NCBI GenBank assembly: GCA_008729055.1 | Contig: SDUX01000003.1 | Location: 1,922,001 to 1,986,000 of the forward strand | DNA length: 64,000 nt | DNA from: Pyropia haitanensis | Taxonomy: Eukaryota; Rhodophyta; Bangiophyceae; Bangiales; Bangiaceae | Direction: 5' to 3' | Notes under the pieces: model-generated | What the model was told of the DNA's origin: nothing | What the model saw: only the letters and a program-made list of their open reading frames with translations | Databases searched by the model: none | Made by a program: the position numbers and the translations under genes | Shown: positions 11,050 to 22,105 of the stretch, one piece after another | How positions within the stretch are numbered: the stretch's first letter is position 1 | Layout: the number at the start of each line of letters is the position of its first letter

Positions 11050-11215
11050 ATGAGGAACGTTGGTGGCGAGAGAGAGACACGTTCGCGAGGGGGGTGAAAG
11101 AGGGACGTTGGTGCGGCGGGTGGAAAAGGGACGTTGGTGCGGCGGGTGGAAGAGGGACGTTGGTGTGGCGGGTGGAAGAGGGACGTTGGCGGGAGGAATG
11201 GACGAGGGACGTTGC
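11050..11215. repeat. 26-bp minisatellite
   Basis: Five ACGTTGG-containing units are spaced exactly 26 bases apart (11105, 11131, 11157, 11183, 11209), with a more diverged unit near 11057. The array lies just upstream of the conserved gene on the minus strand and probably covers its promoter or leader. Confidence 0.8.
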
Positions 11216-11487
11216 TGTGCGGGGCAGCGAACAAGGGCTGCAGTTTGTGGCGGTGAGAGCTTCTCTTCCCGCCCGAGGCAGTTGCATACTTGCATGCAGC
11301 GACAGAACGCTGTGTAAGTCTTTAAGCCGTCCAGTCGTTCTCCGCGAAGAGTCTGCACTACTTTGTTTCTCACATCGTCAGTACTTGAGATAAATCTATA
11401 TTGGATCAGCTCCGAGTACAGTAGAAGACGCTCGCACGATCAGATGTCGGCCATCACCCTTGAATCAACTGTGAGGACGGTGTCTGT

Positions 11488-11613
11488 CTGTGTCCGCCGA
11501 CTCCCCGGGGGGCTGTCCAGCAAGGCCCGGTCAAAGTAAATCGTGAATGTCTGTGTCCGCCGACTCCCCGGGGGGCTGTCCAGCAAGGCCCGGTCAAAGT
11601 AAATCGTGACTGT
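11488..11613. repeat. Two tandem copies of a 63-bp unit
   Basis: CTGTGTCCGCCGACTCCCCG begins at 11488 and again at 11551, and the copies are essentially identical through CAAAGTAAATCGTGA. No coding function is seen. Confidence 0.85.
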
Positions 11614-11992
11614 GGGATGCATGCGATCAGCACGCCATCCATCCATCATGGGTGGTGGATCCAGGGGGTGCTGCCGCGGTGGCGGTCCGCCCTCCTCCAA
11701 CCTTGCCAGAGCAGAGCTGACTGCCCGACCAGCGCCACTGGCTGGCCAAGCCGCCACAGCTCGCCGCGGTCACTGTCAATAACAGCGCCCGCCCGGTGCG
11801 TCAGCGGTCGTCCGCAGGCGGCGGCTCGACCAAACGACCGGCACTGCCCGCGTCGTGACGCACCGCGGTGGCGGGGCGCGGCTGGCGGTCGCTGCCAAGC
11901 CCGCTGGCCCCGCGCCAGTCCCTGCCCACAGACGGACCGCCTTCTGGGGCGCGCGCCGGTGATCCGGGCGCCGCGCGGGGCGGCGCGGGCCA

Positions 11993-13975
11993 ATCGTCAC
12001 TAGTTCCCGAAATCGCTACGCAGGCCTACGCAAACCCGAAATGCGATAATTCCGGCGAGGCCCAAACCGGGCCGGACGGGACCGTTCTGGGGGATGTGCG
12101 TGTTAGTTGTGTAGCGTGTAGGGTGTGTAGGGGTGCGTATCACATGCGTTTTCCCCGCCTCACTCTCGCGAGAATGAGGCAAAGCCGCCGACCGTGTCGA
12201 GCAGCCACCCAATCAGGTGCTGGGAGTTGACATGGTGTCTGCTAATCACAGAGCGTTCCGGAGGCTGACAGCGACCGCCGTGGCCCCCACAGCGGGACGT
12301 CCTGGGGGTGCTCTAGCAGCCACGTGGGACACATGGACGCCACGTGGAGCAGCACCGCATCATGCTCGCTTTATTGTTGCCTACGCCAGACGACCGATCG
12401 CCCGCACCGGCGCTGGCCGCGCCCAGCCGCCGCCTATTCCCCCCCACCGAAGCGGTGCTCTTCCCGCTGGTGATGGGGAGGGAGGAGCAGAGCGGCACAT
12501 CGCTCTTGCTCTCCCGCAGCTTCCCCGCCCTCCACCCAAAAACGCACAGCGCAACCTCCACCCTCCGCTCACCCTATCCCACCCGCACGCAAGGTTACGC
12601 AATGGATGCTGCCCACGAATATCAACCAACAACACCTCCCCTCATGGACGCCCTCCCTCGTCCCACACCCTCCCTCCTCAACACCTCCCTCACGTGCTGC
12701 CCCCCCCCCGCCCTTGACTCTTGCTGCCGACGCCAACTCCGCAACTGTGCTCTCCCGTCAGCAAACTTGTCCATGACTTCTCTGGAAACAGATCCATGCA
12801 TAAATACAACAAAAGCAAAGCAAGAAGCAAAAAAAGCGGGTGACAAGCGAAGTCAGACACCTCGACGCTACAGATCGGGTGACACCACCAATACCCATGC
12901 GAGGACGCGCACAGAAACAACAAGAACAAAACTCCTCCCGCTGCTGAGCACCGCAACGAGCCCCGTAGCAGCTGCTGGGCTCGTGGCAAGCAAATGGCAT
13001 GGGCCTCGATCAGGCAGAAGCGGATCCAAGCACATACATGAACACCACAAGATCATGGGACGATCTGCCCTGCAGGATGGGAGGAGGGCACCTCGCGGAG
13101 AGAGAGGGCGAAGGGCGTGCGCGCTTGAGTGTTTCGGTCGGCGTCGTGTAGCAATGCACGTTGGCTTGGGATGGCGAGCGGCCGTCGGAATCAAGTCGAC
13201 CGCGCAGCCCACGGGAGAAGCCTTGGGGCGGGCTCGCGTCACGATTCTCAGCAGTTGACGTCGACGCTTCGAGAAGGACGACTTTGGAGACCAAGTCTGA
13301 TCACGAGCGAGTCAACTAGACTCTGTCAATCAATTGTTCAAGAAAGGGACCTTTTCATTGGTGGAAGAGCTGCCGGTGGGCCTCCTTGGCAGTGCAGTGT
13401 GGACGACTCATTCCCCAGAACTCCGAGTACTTTGAGACATGTCGAAATTATGTTGAGGAACCCACTGGCGAGGCGCGAGGTTACGCCGTGATCGTTGAAG
13501 TGCCGGCGCTCTGGGTGTCTCCCAATAGAAACAGTGCCACGTGGCAAGCCGTCCTCGACCTGTATTGCCACCGATGCACGGGTGGCCCCCGCACAGGCTC
13601 TCGATGGCTTGGTGTGGCACTGAAGACCCCTGCTTTGCTGTAAGTCGCTGGGTAGCCTGATCGGAAACGGGGTGTTCTGTGACCGCCGCTCGCGATTGGC
13701 TTCCGGTTGAGGGTGGGGAGCGCCCATTGAAGACGGTTGACTTCCGGTCAAGAGCGAGCCAATCGGAGCTCGTCATTTCGTGGACGCGTCGACCGCCGAG
13801 CCTCGACGGCACGGGCCCCACCCGAATTGAGTCCCGCCGGAGAGCATCGCATTTTGGTTCACCCGAGTTTGCGTACCCCTACACACCACCCGCCAGGAAA
13901 CATGATTCCTGGGGGGGTGCGTACGTGCGTAGCCTGTGTAGCCCTTGCGTAGCGATTTCGGGAACTAGTGACGAT
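11993..13975. mobile_element. TIR-bounded element (about 1.98 kb), non-autonomous
   Basis: A 30-base sequence at 11993-12022 recurs as a perfect inverted copy at 13946-13975; the outer part reads ATCGTCACTAGTTCCCGAAA. Beyond it a GGCC is present on both sides (with one extra A on the left), which could be a target duplication or further inverted repeat. Just inside the termini both ends carry G/CCTACGCA motifs. The interior is clearly less GC-rich than the flanks. The longest interior frame (12344-13258, +) has no transposase motifs. This fits a non-autonomous DNA transposon; the superfamily cannot be assigned. Confidence 0.65.
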
Positions 13976-14959
13976 GGCCGCACCGCCCGTTCCGGCGAGC
14001 CCCGCGGCGGACCCGCCAGCGCATCCACAAGGCGACGCGGCCGCGCGAGGCGGGCACTCGGACGGGCAACACGCTCGCGGAGGCGGAGTGTGTTGTCCGT
14101 CACAGCTCGCTCGCCAGCACTTTGTGGCTCCTTCCCACTGCGGTCCGTGGAGCTCTGTAGGAAAAACACCCCGGACGAGCCGGTGGCGGCGGGTCACGCG
14201 CATGGACCGCGGCCTCGTGGGATGGGTTGGCCGCGCGGCTGATGGCCAAGTATTTTTCTCAATGGGCGTGACAGTAGAGTCTACGCGGCTGCGACGAGCA
14301 GCCCCCTCCCCCGCCTCTCGCGTCCGTCCCGGCTGCGGCAACACGGTTCCTTTGATGTGGTGGGTGACGCGGCGGAGGACGAGGACGGCGGCAGGAGGGT
14401 CGTTTGAGCCGCGTCCGTGTGGCCCCGCCGCCACCGTGATCGTTGCGCGCCTTGTGAGAGCAGCAGCGCAACGCTACCGGGGTGTAGCGCCGCGCTTTGA
14501 GTGAGGGTCGTGTGGGGGAAAAGAGTGCGGGTGTGGGGCATGTAGTCACTTGTGGCGCCATCGTGCCGCGCATTGTGGTGGTGAGAGGGACGCCGGGGAG
14601 GGTGTTGGGGGCGTCCCTCTCGCGACGCGCGGCCGGAGCGGTTGCGCGGGCGGGCTGCGTCGCAGAGAGGTCGCCACTAGCGGGGACGCCGCGCAGCACG
14701 CCCAACGGGCTGACGGTGTGGCGGCCACCTCGTGGGCACGCCCGCGGCCGGCCGGCCGGCTACTGCCGCGTCGCCTCCCTTTGTCCCGCGCAGAGCAGCT
14801 CGACGCACCTCGCGGCCGCCGCCCGTCAAGAGGCACGCTCCGCCAGCGCTGACCGGTTCCTTTTTCCCGCCCACAGCCGACCGCGCCCTCTGCCCGGCCT
14901 CCCACCCTGTGGGCCTACAACTCCCCCACCGCCCCGGGCCGCGTCCCGGCTCCCCCCCG
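13976..14959. other. Intergenic region upstream of the FG-GAP gene
   Basis: There is no recognisable gene. Sequence composition returns to high GC after about 14,600. The promoter of the downstream secreted protein should lie here, but no TATA-like box stands out. Confidence 0.35.
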
Positions 14960-16659
14960 ATGGCCGCCCCCCGCCGCGCCCACGGGGCCGCCACGCGCGT
15001 TGCGGCCGCCGTCGCCGCCGCGGCAGCGGCGGCCGCCGTCTGTGCTGGCGGCCGCCCCGCCGGCGCCGCGGCGCCACGCCACGCAACGTGGGTACCCGCC
15101 GGCCGGGCGGCCGGCCTCGGCGGGGAGGTGTCGACCAAGTGGGGCGGCGCGCTCATTGCGGATTTCGATGGCGACGGCTGGGACGACCTGCTCCTCAACA
15201 ACCACGACCAGACGCCGCTGCGGCTGTACTGGAACACGAGGCGGCCGGCGAGCAAGGGTGGGGGCGGCGGTGGCGGCGACGGCAGCGGCGGCCGGCAGCC
15301 GACCATTTTCGCGCGCGCGGCCGACCCGCTGGGCTTCCTCATTGACGCCCACGGCCAGACGGCGGGGGACGTCTTCCTCACCGGCACCGCCGCGACGGTG
15401 GTGATGCAGGGCGGCGCAAATGGCGACGCGCCCGCCACCCCCCGCCTGCTGCGCTCGTACGGTGGTGACCGGCGGGAGCTGGTGCAGGCGCAGCGCGCGA
15501 CGGGCCTCGAGGGCGACACGGGCGGCCGCGGCCGTACGCCGCTGCTGGTGGACCTGGACGGCGACGGGGACCTGGACCTGATTACGCTCAACTATGAGGT
15601 GCCGCCGGGGGGGGTCGGGCCGCGGCAGCGGGTGTATGAGAACGTGGGGGGGGTGTTTCACAGGCGCAACGGGACGGGCCTGGAGGACGCGGGCGTCGAG
15701 CGCGCCATCCTAACCGACTTTGACGGCGACGGCCGGCCGGACGTGGTGGCCTTCCCGTGGCTCCGCCTGTACCGCTCGACCGGCCCGTTTGCGTTTGCCG
15801 ACGTGACCGACGCGTGGATGCGGCGCGTCCCCGGCGCCGCCGCGGCCGGCCGCAACACGTGGGCGGCCGCCGAGCTCGACGCCAACAACGACGGCCGGTG
15901 GGACCTGTACCTCGCGCGCAACGGCGGTGGCGACCTGCTGCTCCTCAACTCTGGGTCGGGCGCCTTTACCGCTGCGCCACTCCCCGCGGGCACCACCCAC
16001 CACGGCGACGTGACGGTGGGGGACTTTAACAATGACGCCGCGGTCGACGTGCTGCTGTCTGTCACCGCCACCGCGGCGGCGCCGCGGCTGCGGCGGGACG
16101 TCCTCCTCAGTGGCAACGGGCGGGGCGGCTTTGTGCGCGCACCCGCCGCGGCGACGGGGCTCGCCGTCCGCACCGCCGCGGGGGGGGACTCGGTGCAGGC
16201 GCTCGACGCGGACCGCGACGGCCGGCTGGACGTGCTCGTCGGCTCGGGGGGGGAGGTCGCCGCCGCGGGACCCGCGGGCGGCTGGGACCTGTTTCTCAAT
16301 ACCGTGCCGCTGCCGGGGGGGGGGGGGGGCACTGGCTCGCCGTGTCCGTGGGGCGCTCCCCAGACCGCCGCGCCGCCGCGGCGGGCGCGACGCTGCGGCT
16401 GACCGTTGCCGCCGCGGGTGGCGGCGGCACCGGCAGCAAAGATGGCAACGGCAGCGGCGGGCGCCCGCACCGGCAGACGCTCCACCGGCGGGTGGGGGGA
16501 GCGGGCGGGGGGGGCAGCAGCGACTGCCTGCGGGTGGTGCACTTTGGGCTGGGCGCCGCCGACACGGTCGTTGCGCTGCGCGTGCGGTGGAGTGACGGGA
16601 CGGTGGTGGTGCGGCGGGACGTGCCGGTGGACGCGCTGTATACCGTGACGCCCGCGTAA
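14960..16659 (+). CDS. Secreted FG-GAP/VCBS-repeat protein with ASPIC/UnbV C-terminus, frame shift at G15
   Basis: The ATG at 14960 starts a signal peptide (MAAPRRAHGAATRVAAAVAA then an Ala-rich core). The body carries at least six calcium-binding FG-GAP/VCBS motifs: DFDGDGWDDLLL, DLDGDGDLDLI, DFDGDGRPDVV, LDANNDGRWDLYL, DFNNDAAVDVL and DADRDGRLDVLVG. The end matches the ASPIC/UnbV module: HWLAVSVG, then VVHFGLGAADTVVALRVRWS and a DGTVV strand. This layout is that of the CRTAC1-like secreted beta-propeller family, likely an extracellular calcium-dependent binding protein. The propeller frame runs into a spurious stop at about 16402, while the UnbV module is in another frame; the switch lies at the G15 run 16315-16329. 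The total of 1700 bases is two more than a multiple of three, consistent with one G missing or two extra there. Confidence 0.85.
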
Positions 16660-17028
16660 AGTGGAGAGGGGGCGGGGGGGGGAGGGGGGGGGGGGGAGCG
16701 GGGACGGTTTTTCGGACGAGCAGCCGGCTATGCGCGGCTATTTTTGGGGGGGAGGGGGGGAACACGGTGACGGGGAGAGCGCGCACGGTCGTGCGCTGAC
16801 TGCGGACTCAATGTTGTACGGTGTGTTTTATTTTGTCGGTACGCGGCGAGCGGTTCTTGCGCGTCAGCCGCAGCCCAACGATAGCCTGGCGAGGGGAGAA
16901 TGCAAGTGGGCGGGATAGAGCAAAACAAGCAGGAGAACGCCAACGGGTGTGCTCAGCTCTGTACAGTAGTGAACAAGGCGCGACATGGGGTGACGACGGT
17001 AGGGGTGGCCACGCTCTGGTACCCGCGG
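16660..17028. other. 3' intergenic region between convergent genes
   Basis: This is G-run rich to about 16760, then less GC-rich. At 16951-16975 it carries a CTCAGCTCTGTACAGTAGTG segment that recurs (one mismatch) at 19381-19405, downstream of the next paralogue, showing that the gene duplication included 3' flanking DNA. Confidence 0.6.
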
Positions 17029-17502
17029 CTACTGCGATTCTTGCTCCGGCAGCTCGTTGGTCTCGCTTGGCGGCGGCGTGGCCACCGCGGCGACCTCTGG
17101 CTGGACCACGCCGGTCAATCCCGACACGAGCTGGACACCCTTCTTCTCCTCCTCCTCCTTCTCCTTCTTCACGTCCACGTTGATCTTGACGTTGACCTCC
17201 TCCTCGTCGCCCTTCTTGTGCCCGTAGTACTCGGGGTTCTTCTCCTCCTCCTTCTCAATGTCCACGTCGATCATCACGTTGTACTTCTTCTCGTCGCCGC
17301 GCTTGAAAAACTTGCCAAAGGCGCCGCCGGGGACCGCGCTTTGGGGCACCAGCACCACCTGGGGGGAGCCGCCGCCGACCGCCTGGCGGGTGGCTACCGC
17401 CATCAATGGGGCTGACCGGGCGGGGGCTGCGGCGGCAGCGCCGGCGGACGCGACGAGCGCAAGGGCGACGGCGGCCACCGACATGGCAGTCTTGAAGGCC
17501 AT
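17029..17502 (-). CDS. Small secreted Lys/Glu-rich protein, paralogue 1
   Basis: 157 residues from the ATG at 17502. Residues 1-27 are a signal peptide (MAFKTAMSVAAVALALVASA, then an Ala-rich cleavage region). The mature protein has a hydrophobic stretch (PQVVLVPQSAVPGG) and then two related charged segments: KRGDEKKYNVMIDVDIEKEE and KKGDEEEVNVKINVDVKKEK. These look like an internal duplication of a K-G-D-(3)-V/Y-N-V-x-I-x-V-D strand followed by an acidic-basic helix. The tail is Pro/Glu-rich. I recognise no family. Two paralogues lie at 19.5-20.0 and 22.3-22.8 kb. It is likely an abundant extracellular or vacuolar protein, judging from the TATA-like promoter; function unknown. Confidence 0.85.
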   Translation of the reverse strand: MAFKTAMSVAAVALALVASAGAAAAAPARSAPLMAVATRQAVGGGSPQVVLVPQSAVPGGAFGKFFKRGDEKKYNVMIDVDIEKEEEKNPEYYGHKKGDEEEVNVKINVDVKKEKEEEEKKGVQLVSGLTGVVQPEVAAVATPPPSETNELPEQESQ

Positions 17503-17746
17503 GGCGAGCGGGGGGGAGGAGGGAGCGGAAAGGAGGGGGAGGTGAGTATTGGGACGGAGGGCGGTGTGGTGAGGACGAGAAGAGAGGGTTGAAGAGCCGG
17601 AGAGAGTGCAAAGCGGTGCAGGAGGGAGCGAGAGGAGGGTGGGGAGGCAAAGGGCGATGGAGTGGAGAAAGTGAAAGGCGGTGGAGTGGAGCCGGTTGCT
17701 GGGTGCGATGGACTGCTCGGGTCGACCCCTCCCCGCGGCGCGGGCG

Positions 17747-17757
17747 CCCCTTTTACA
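17747..17757 (-). promoter_or_regulatory. TATA-like element of paralogue 1
   Basis: Minus-strand TGTAAAAGGGG lies about 245 bases upstream of the ATG. About 50 bases downstream a CCATCGCACCC motif occurs; both are shared with the other two paralogues at similar spacing, so they likely mark the core promoter and the transcript start region. Confidence 0.65.
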
Positions 17758-19528
17758 TCCACGCGGTGGCCAGGCGGCCGCGCCGCCGCGCCCGCCCGGC
17801 GGCTCCGGGGCAGCCGCCCTCGCCGCGGGGCTTCTCCGCGTGTCGCGGCACACGGACCGTCAGGGGCGGTCGCCGTCGCAGCGGCGCGCCACGTCGCCGC
17901 CGCCGCTCCCCCCCCCCCTCCCCCCCCCCCCCGGTGCCTCCAACGCACTCCCACACGCGGACGCCCCCCCCCCCCCGCCCTCGGCAACCGTCGTCTCCAC
18001 ACTCCCCCCGCGGCACGCCTCCCCGTCACCGGCCACTCCCCCGCAACGCGCGCGCCCTGCTCGGCGACCACCCACCCCCTGCCGCTCCCGCCCCGCCGCC
18101 CGCGGGCAGACGGCAGCCGTGCCGCGGCCACGGCAGCGGCACGGCGGCCGGCCATGCGTTGACCGCCACCGCCGCGCCGCCGGGGCGGAGCGGCCGCGGC
18201 GTGGCGGCGGCCGCGGCGGCGCGGGCGCTGTTTGCGGCGCCCGCGGTGGGGTGGCGCGGGCGACGGCCGGGCAGGGATGATCCAGAGTGGTGTGGCGTGG
18301 GGCAAGGGGGGGGGGGGGGGGAGGGGCGGGAGGGAGACGGGTCCCTACCCCGTATGGATGCGTCGGCCCCGCTGGGGAAGGTCGGCGGGTGGTAGCTCCG
18401 CCCCACGCGGGTGGGCGCCGCGCCGCCGTGCGCGCCCGTCGTGGCGCCACTCGGGGCGTGGGGCGTGGCACGCGCCGGGCGGCCCGCGGCTGCGCGACCT
18501 TGCTTCGCGCACCAGGCGACGCGCCCGTGCATTGGGGGATCTGCGGGGCGCCGGGTGCGCGGCGGATGTGTTCCTGCACTGCGCCACGTATCCACCAGAC
18601 GCCACGTACCGGAATGTGCGGACGACTGTCGGCATGTACCGTTCGTTGACAGTACATGGACTGTATCCCGCGTGTTTGTCTGTCGAGCCACCCCAACCGC
18701 GCCTAAAATCCCGCCACCCCTCATCTGCAGTCAGTCAGGGTGTGTGCATCGTCGAACATGCGCCTGTCCAAGCGTCGGAGCCCGTCTGTCTGTTTCAGGT
18801 GCGCACGCTCACGGACCCACACGTCTGCGGCTGGAGAAAACATCTTCGCTCTGAATGTATGCCGTCTGCGAGGATTGTCAATTATTCTTGCCGCACAACC
18901 AGTCTTGGCCGATCTGGGCAAGAAAAACAGTGCAAGAACAACAGTATGGGCCAATCGTGTGCAACAAACTTAGAGTGGGCCAATAGCGTGCCATAGAGGC
19001 CTGCTGCGGAGAAGGATGCGTGTTCATTGGCTGCAGAAATTTGGCGCAGCACACTGAACGCTGGTTGGTTAGAGCACTGTTGTTCAGTCCAGTCCAATGA
19101 TCTCGGTCCCGATTGCTCTTCATCTGTGCCGTTTCTTGCCAGAACCGTGCCATCACACTCTTCGTGCCCGTCTGTCCTCGCGGTTGAGCAATTCTGTACG
19201 CGACTGGCCCATTTCTGGAGCACACGGCGCGCCGTCTTTGATTCCCTTCATCTTCATCGTCGCACATGTGTCGGCACCAGGTGGGGTCCTCGTTACCCGC
19301 TGCCCCGCTTGCGTACACAACAAGGCGGAATGGACACAAGTGACAAGGAGCAACAAATGAAAGGAGAAAGCAGCGAGTTTGCTCAGCTATGTACAGTAGT
19401 GAACATGTCCGGACTCGGGTCTGCGCAGGCACGCAACCACCAACAGTGCACGCTACGGGCGTCGCGCTGGTCGCCGCAGTGATGACCCCAGAAGTGGTTT
19501 CCATCTTCATCGTCGCGCATGGCCTCTT
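17758..19528. other. Intergenic region between paralogues 1 and 2
   Basis: There is no gene I can support. The part from 17,750 to 18,590 is very GC-rich. The part from 18,600 to 19,520 is the least GC-rich stretch of the region. A segment around 18,600-18,690 (GACGACTGTCGG ... GAACTGTATCCC-like) is related to 20,990-21,050, the far-upstream region of paralogue 2, supporting a segmental duplication of about 2.5 kb. Short minus-strand frames at 18,880-19,510 have no domain. Confidence 0.45.
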
Positions 19529-20008
19529 TTACTGCGCTTCTTGCCCCGGCAGCTCCTGGGTACCGCCAGGCACCAGCGGCGGCGTGCCGACCGAGGTCAG
19601 CCCAGCCGCGCCCACCGTGGTCAGCCCAGATACCAGCTGGACGCCGTTCTTCTCCTCCTCCTCCTTCTCCTTCTTCACGTCCACGTTGATCTTGACGTTG
19701 ACCTCCTCCTCGTCGCCCTTCTTGTGCCCGTAGTACTCGGGGTTCTTCTCCTCCTCCTTCTCAATGTCCACGTCGATCATTACGTTGACCTTCTTCTCGT
19801 CGCCGCGCTTGATGAACTTGCCAAGAGCGCCGCCGGGGACCGCGCTTTGGGGCACCAGCACCACCTGGGGGGAGCCGCCGCCGACCGCCTGGCGGGTGGC
19901 CACCGCCATCAATGGGGCTGACCGGGCGGGGGCTGCGGCGGCAGCGCCGGCGGACGCGACGAGCGCAAGGGCGACGGCGGCCACCGACATGGCAGTCTTG
20001 AAGGCCAT
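19529..20008 (-). CDS. Small secreted Lys/Glu-rich protein, paralogue 2
   Basis: 159 residues from the ATG at 20008. The signal peptide is identical to that of paralogue 1, and the body is nearly so: KRGDEKKVNVMIDVDIEKEE and KKGDEEEVNVKINVDVKKEK are intact, with FKRG replaced by IKRG. The C-terminal tail differs (LTTVGAAGLTSVGTPPLVPG, then QELPGQEAQ). The close identity with paralogue 1, same orientation and related flanks indicate a recent tandem duplication. Function is unknown. Confidence 0.85.
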   Translation of the reverse strand: MAFKTAMSVAAVALALVASAGAAAAAPARSAPLMAVATRQAVGGGSPQVVLVPQSAVPGGALGKFIKRGDEKKVNVMIDVDIEKEEEKNPEYYGHKKGDEEEVNVKINVDVKKEKEEEEKNGVQLVSGLTTVGAAGLTSVGTPPLVPGGTQELPGQEAQ

Positions 20009-20234
20009 GGCGAGGAGAGTGGAGGAGGCGGGGGGGGAGGTGAGAGAGGCTGTTGAAAGCCAAAGAGGCAGCAAGGTGGCGGCTTGGGGAAGAAGGGAGC
20101 GGGGTGATGAGGAGGCGAGAGAGTGGAAGGGTGGAAGAGGTCGAGGAGGATGCAGAGGCTGAGGTCGGTGGACAGGAAGCGGCTGTGGGGTGCGATGGGC
20201 TGCCCGGGTCGCTCCCCCAACGCGGCGCGGGGCT

Positions 20235-20245
20235 CCCTTTTACAC
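20235..20245 (-). promoter_or_regulatory. TATA-like element of paralogue 2
   Basis: Minus-strand GTGTAAAAGGG lies about 230 bases before the ATG, followed after about 35 bases by GAGCGACCCGGGCAGCCCAT and then CGCACCC, matching the leader of the other paralogues. Confidence 0.65.
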
Positions 20246-22095
20246 CCGAGAAAGGACCCGACGAGCGCGCCGCTGCGCCAGCCCGGCGGCATTGGCGCAG
20301 CCACTCTCGCTGCGGGGCCACGCTCCGCGTCACCAAAAGGGCCGTCACCGAGGGTGGCACGCCGCGTCCCCTCCCCACCCCCCCCCGCCCCAGTGTCTCT
20401 CACACACGCCTGCCCGTGCCAGGCCACAAACGTCCGGTCCACCACCCCGCCTTGGGCGCCGCTCCCCCCCCCCCCACTTCCCCCTCGGCACCTCTCCGCG
20501 GGCGCGCAGACGGCGGCAGTCCCGCGGCTATGGCAGCGCGGCCGCCCGTTTTTTTTTTTTTTTTTTTTTGGCAGCCACGGCAGCGGCAACGTCGCGGGCG
20601 GCGGCGGCGTGGCGCCCGCCGGCGGCCCGGTGCGGCCGCGGCGGGGCGGCCCGTCCGACAGGGCGCTGGTAGACGCCGCCGCGGCCGCCGCGCGGCGGCG
20701 ATCCGGGCGGGGACGACCCGTACCGCCGCAGGGGGCAGGGCGTGTGCGTGCGGGAGACGGGTAGCGGCCCCATAGGCAGCGGCGCAGCTGGGTGCAGCTG
20801 GGGGACGGCAGCGCGGCGGCTGCCCCTCCCCCCCCCCGCTCATCCTCCAATCGTGGCACCCCTTGGCGCGTCGGGCGTGGCGTGCACCGACCGGCCCGAC
20901 GCGGACGGACGCGTGCGGGTGCCAGTCAGATCTGCGCGGCGCGCCGATGACCATGCGCCGCTCCACGTCTCGTGCGCGCTCCACGTACGGTGCAGACGAC
21001 GGTGTACACCCATGTGCGGAACACGAACTGTATCCCGGGGGTTGGCCCGTGTGTACAGTGCCGGCGTTTCTACAGTACGCGGTCCTGCCGTGGCACCAGC
21101 CGCCGCCACCAAATCCCGCCACTGTTGATCCACAGCCGCGCGGCGGCGTCGGGTGAAACGGGGCGGGCGGCCATCGCAGCGGTGGCCGCTCGCCGCCGCC
21201 GCCCCACCCCCCCCTGCGCGGTCGCCACGGCGGTGGGTGCAGCGGGGCGTCTGCGCCCCTATGGCCCGTCCCGCGGCCCACGCGGCCGCGGGGGGCCAAG
21301 GTGCAGCCACGCGACATTACGGGGGGAAAGGCGGTGCGCGTGGCGCCGCGCCGGAGGTCGGGGGATGGCCAGGGGGGGGGGGGTGAAAGAGACCGCGCGT
21401 GGCGCCGCCAGACGTGCCCGTCAACAGTCCCGTCATCAGCGGTGCCGCGGCGCGACGCCATGTCCCCCCCGCGGGCCCCGTGTATCCTCCGCTGCCGCCC
21501 CGTCTCGACGGCGTAGCGCCTTTTCCCCCTCCGTCACCTCCCCCCTCCCACTTTTCCCGCGCTGCCTACGGAACCCTGCCGGCGTGCGCTGTGCTCGGCC
21601 GCTGCCACGCGGGACGCGCCACGGCCGTCACGCCCGGTCCCGGCACCGCCACTACGCGGCCGTGCGTCGGCGTACAGCGGCGGACGGTCTGGCAGCGGCG
21701 GGGTGGGGGAGGCATTGGGGAGACCGTCCCCAGGGGACCTGCTCGGAGAGGAGGTAGGTGCGGCGAGTTTGGGGGGGGGGGGGGGGGGCGCGTCACAGTG
21801 TGGACCACGGCGAGGAGCTCCAGGCCGGGGCGGCTCGTGGGGGGGGGCGGGGCGCGCCCACCCAACGGGGGGTGGGACGAAAGGGACAGACGCCCGGGAG
21901 GGGCGTGCTGCGGAGGCGCATGTGGGGAGGGGGGGGGGGTGGAGAAACTCGGCCGCCCGCCGCGAAGCCCCCGCGCGTACGCCTCGCCACGGCGCGCGAG
22001 GGGCGCCTCGACGCGAAGGGTGGCTGGCGTGTGGCCGCCGGGACGGCGTGGCGGGCCGCCCGCCGCGACGCGGCGGGCGCCTCGCCGCCGGTGGG
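20246..22095. other. Head-to-head intergenic region of paralogues 2 and 3
   Basis: There is no gene. It contains a T19 run at about 20551-20569, many G/C homopolymers, and the upstream regions of both divergent paralogues. Confidence 0.4.
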
Positions 22096-22105
22096 GTGTA
22101 AAAGG
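22096..22105 (+). promoter_or_regulatory. TATA-like element of paralogue 3
   Basis: GTGTAAAAGG lies about 240 bases upstream of the ATG at 22343. Downstream are GGAGCGACCGGCCCGGTCCA and, about 60 bases from the box, CCCATCGCACCC, as in the other two paralogues despite much weaker protein similarity. Confidence 0.65.

Noticed and set aside
14960..16659. Two separate genes for the propeller and UnbV parts
   Set aside because: The two modules belong to one known protein architecture, and the break is inside a G15 run.
18878..19510. Minus-strand 210-codon frame in the low-GC region between paralogues 1 and 2
   Set aside because: No recognisable domain; the composition matches non-coding low-GC DNA seen elsewhere in the window.
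20551..20569. T19 run as the reversed poly(A) tail of a retroposed copy
   Set aside because: No adjacent coding sequence or target duplication was found; simple homopolymer expansion is enough.
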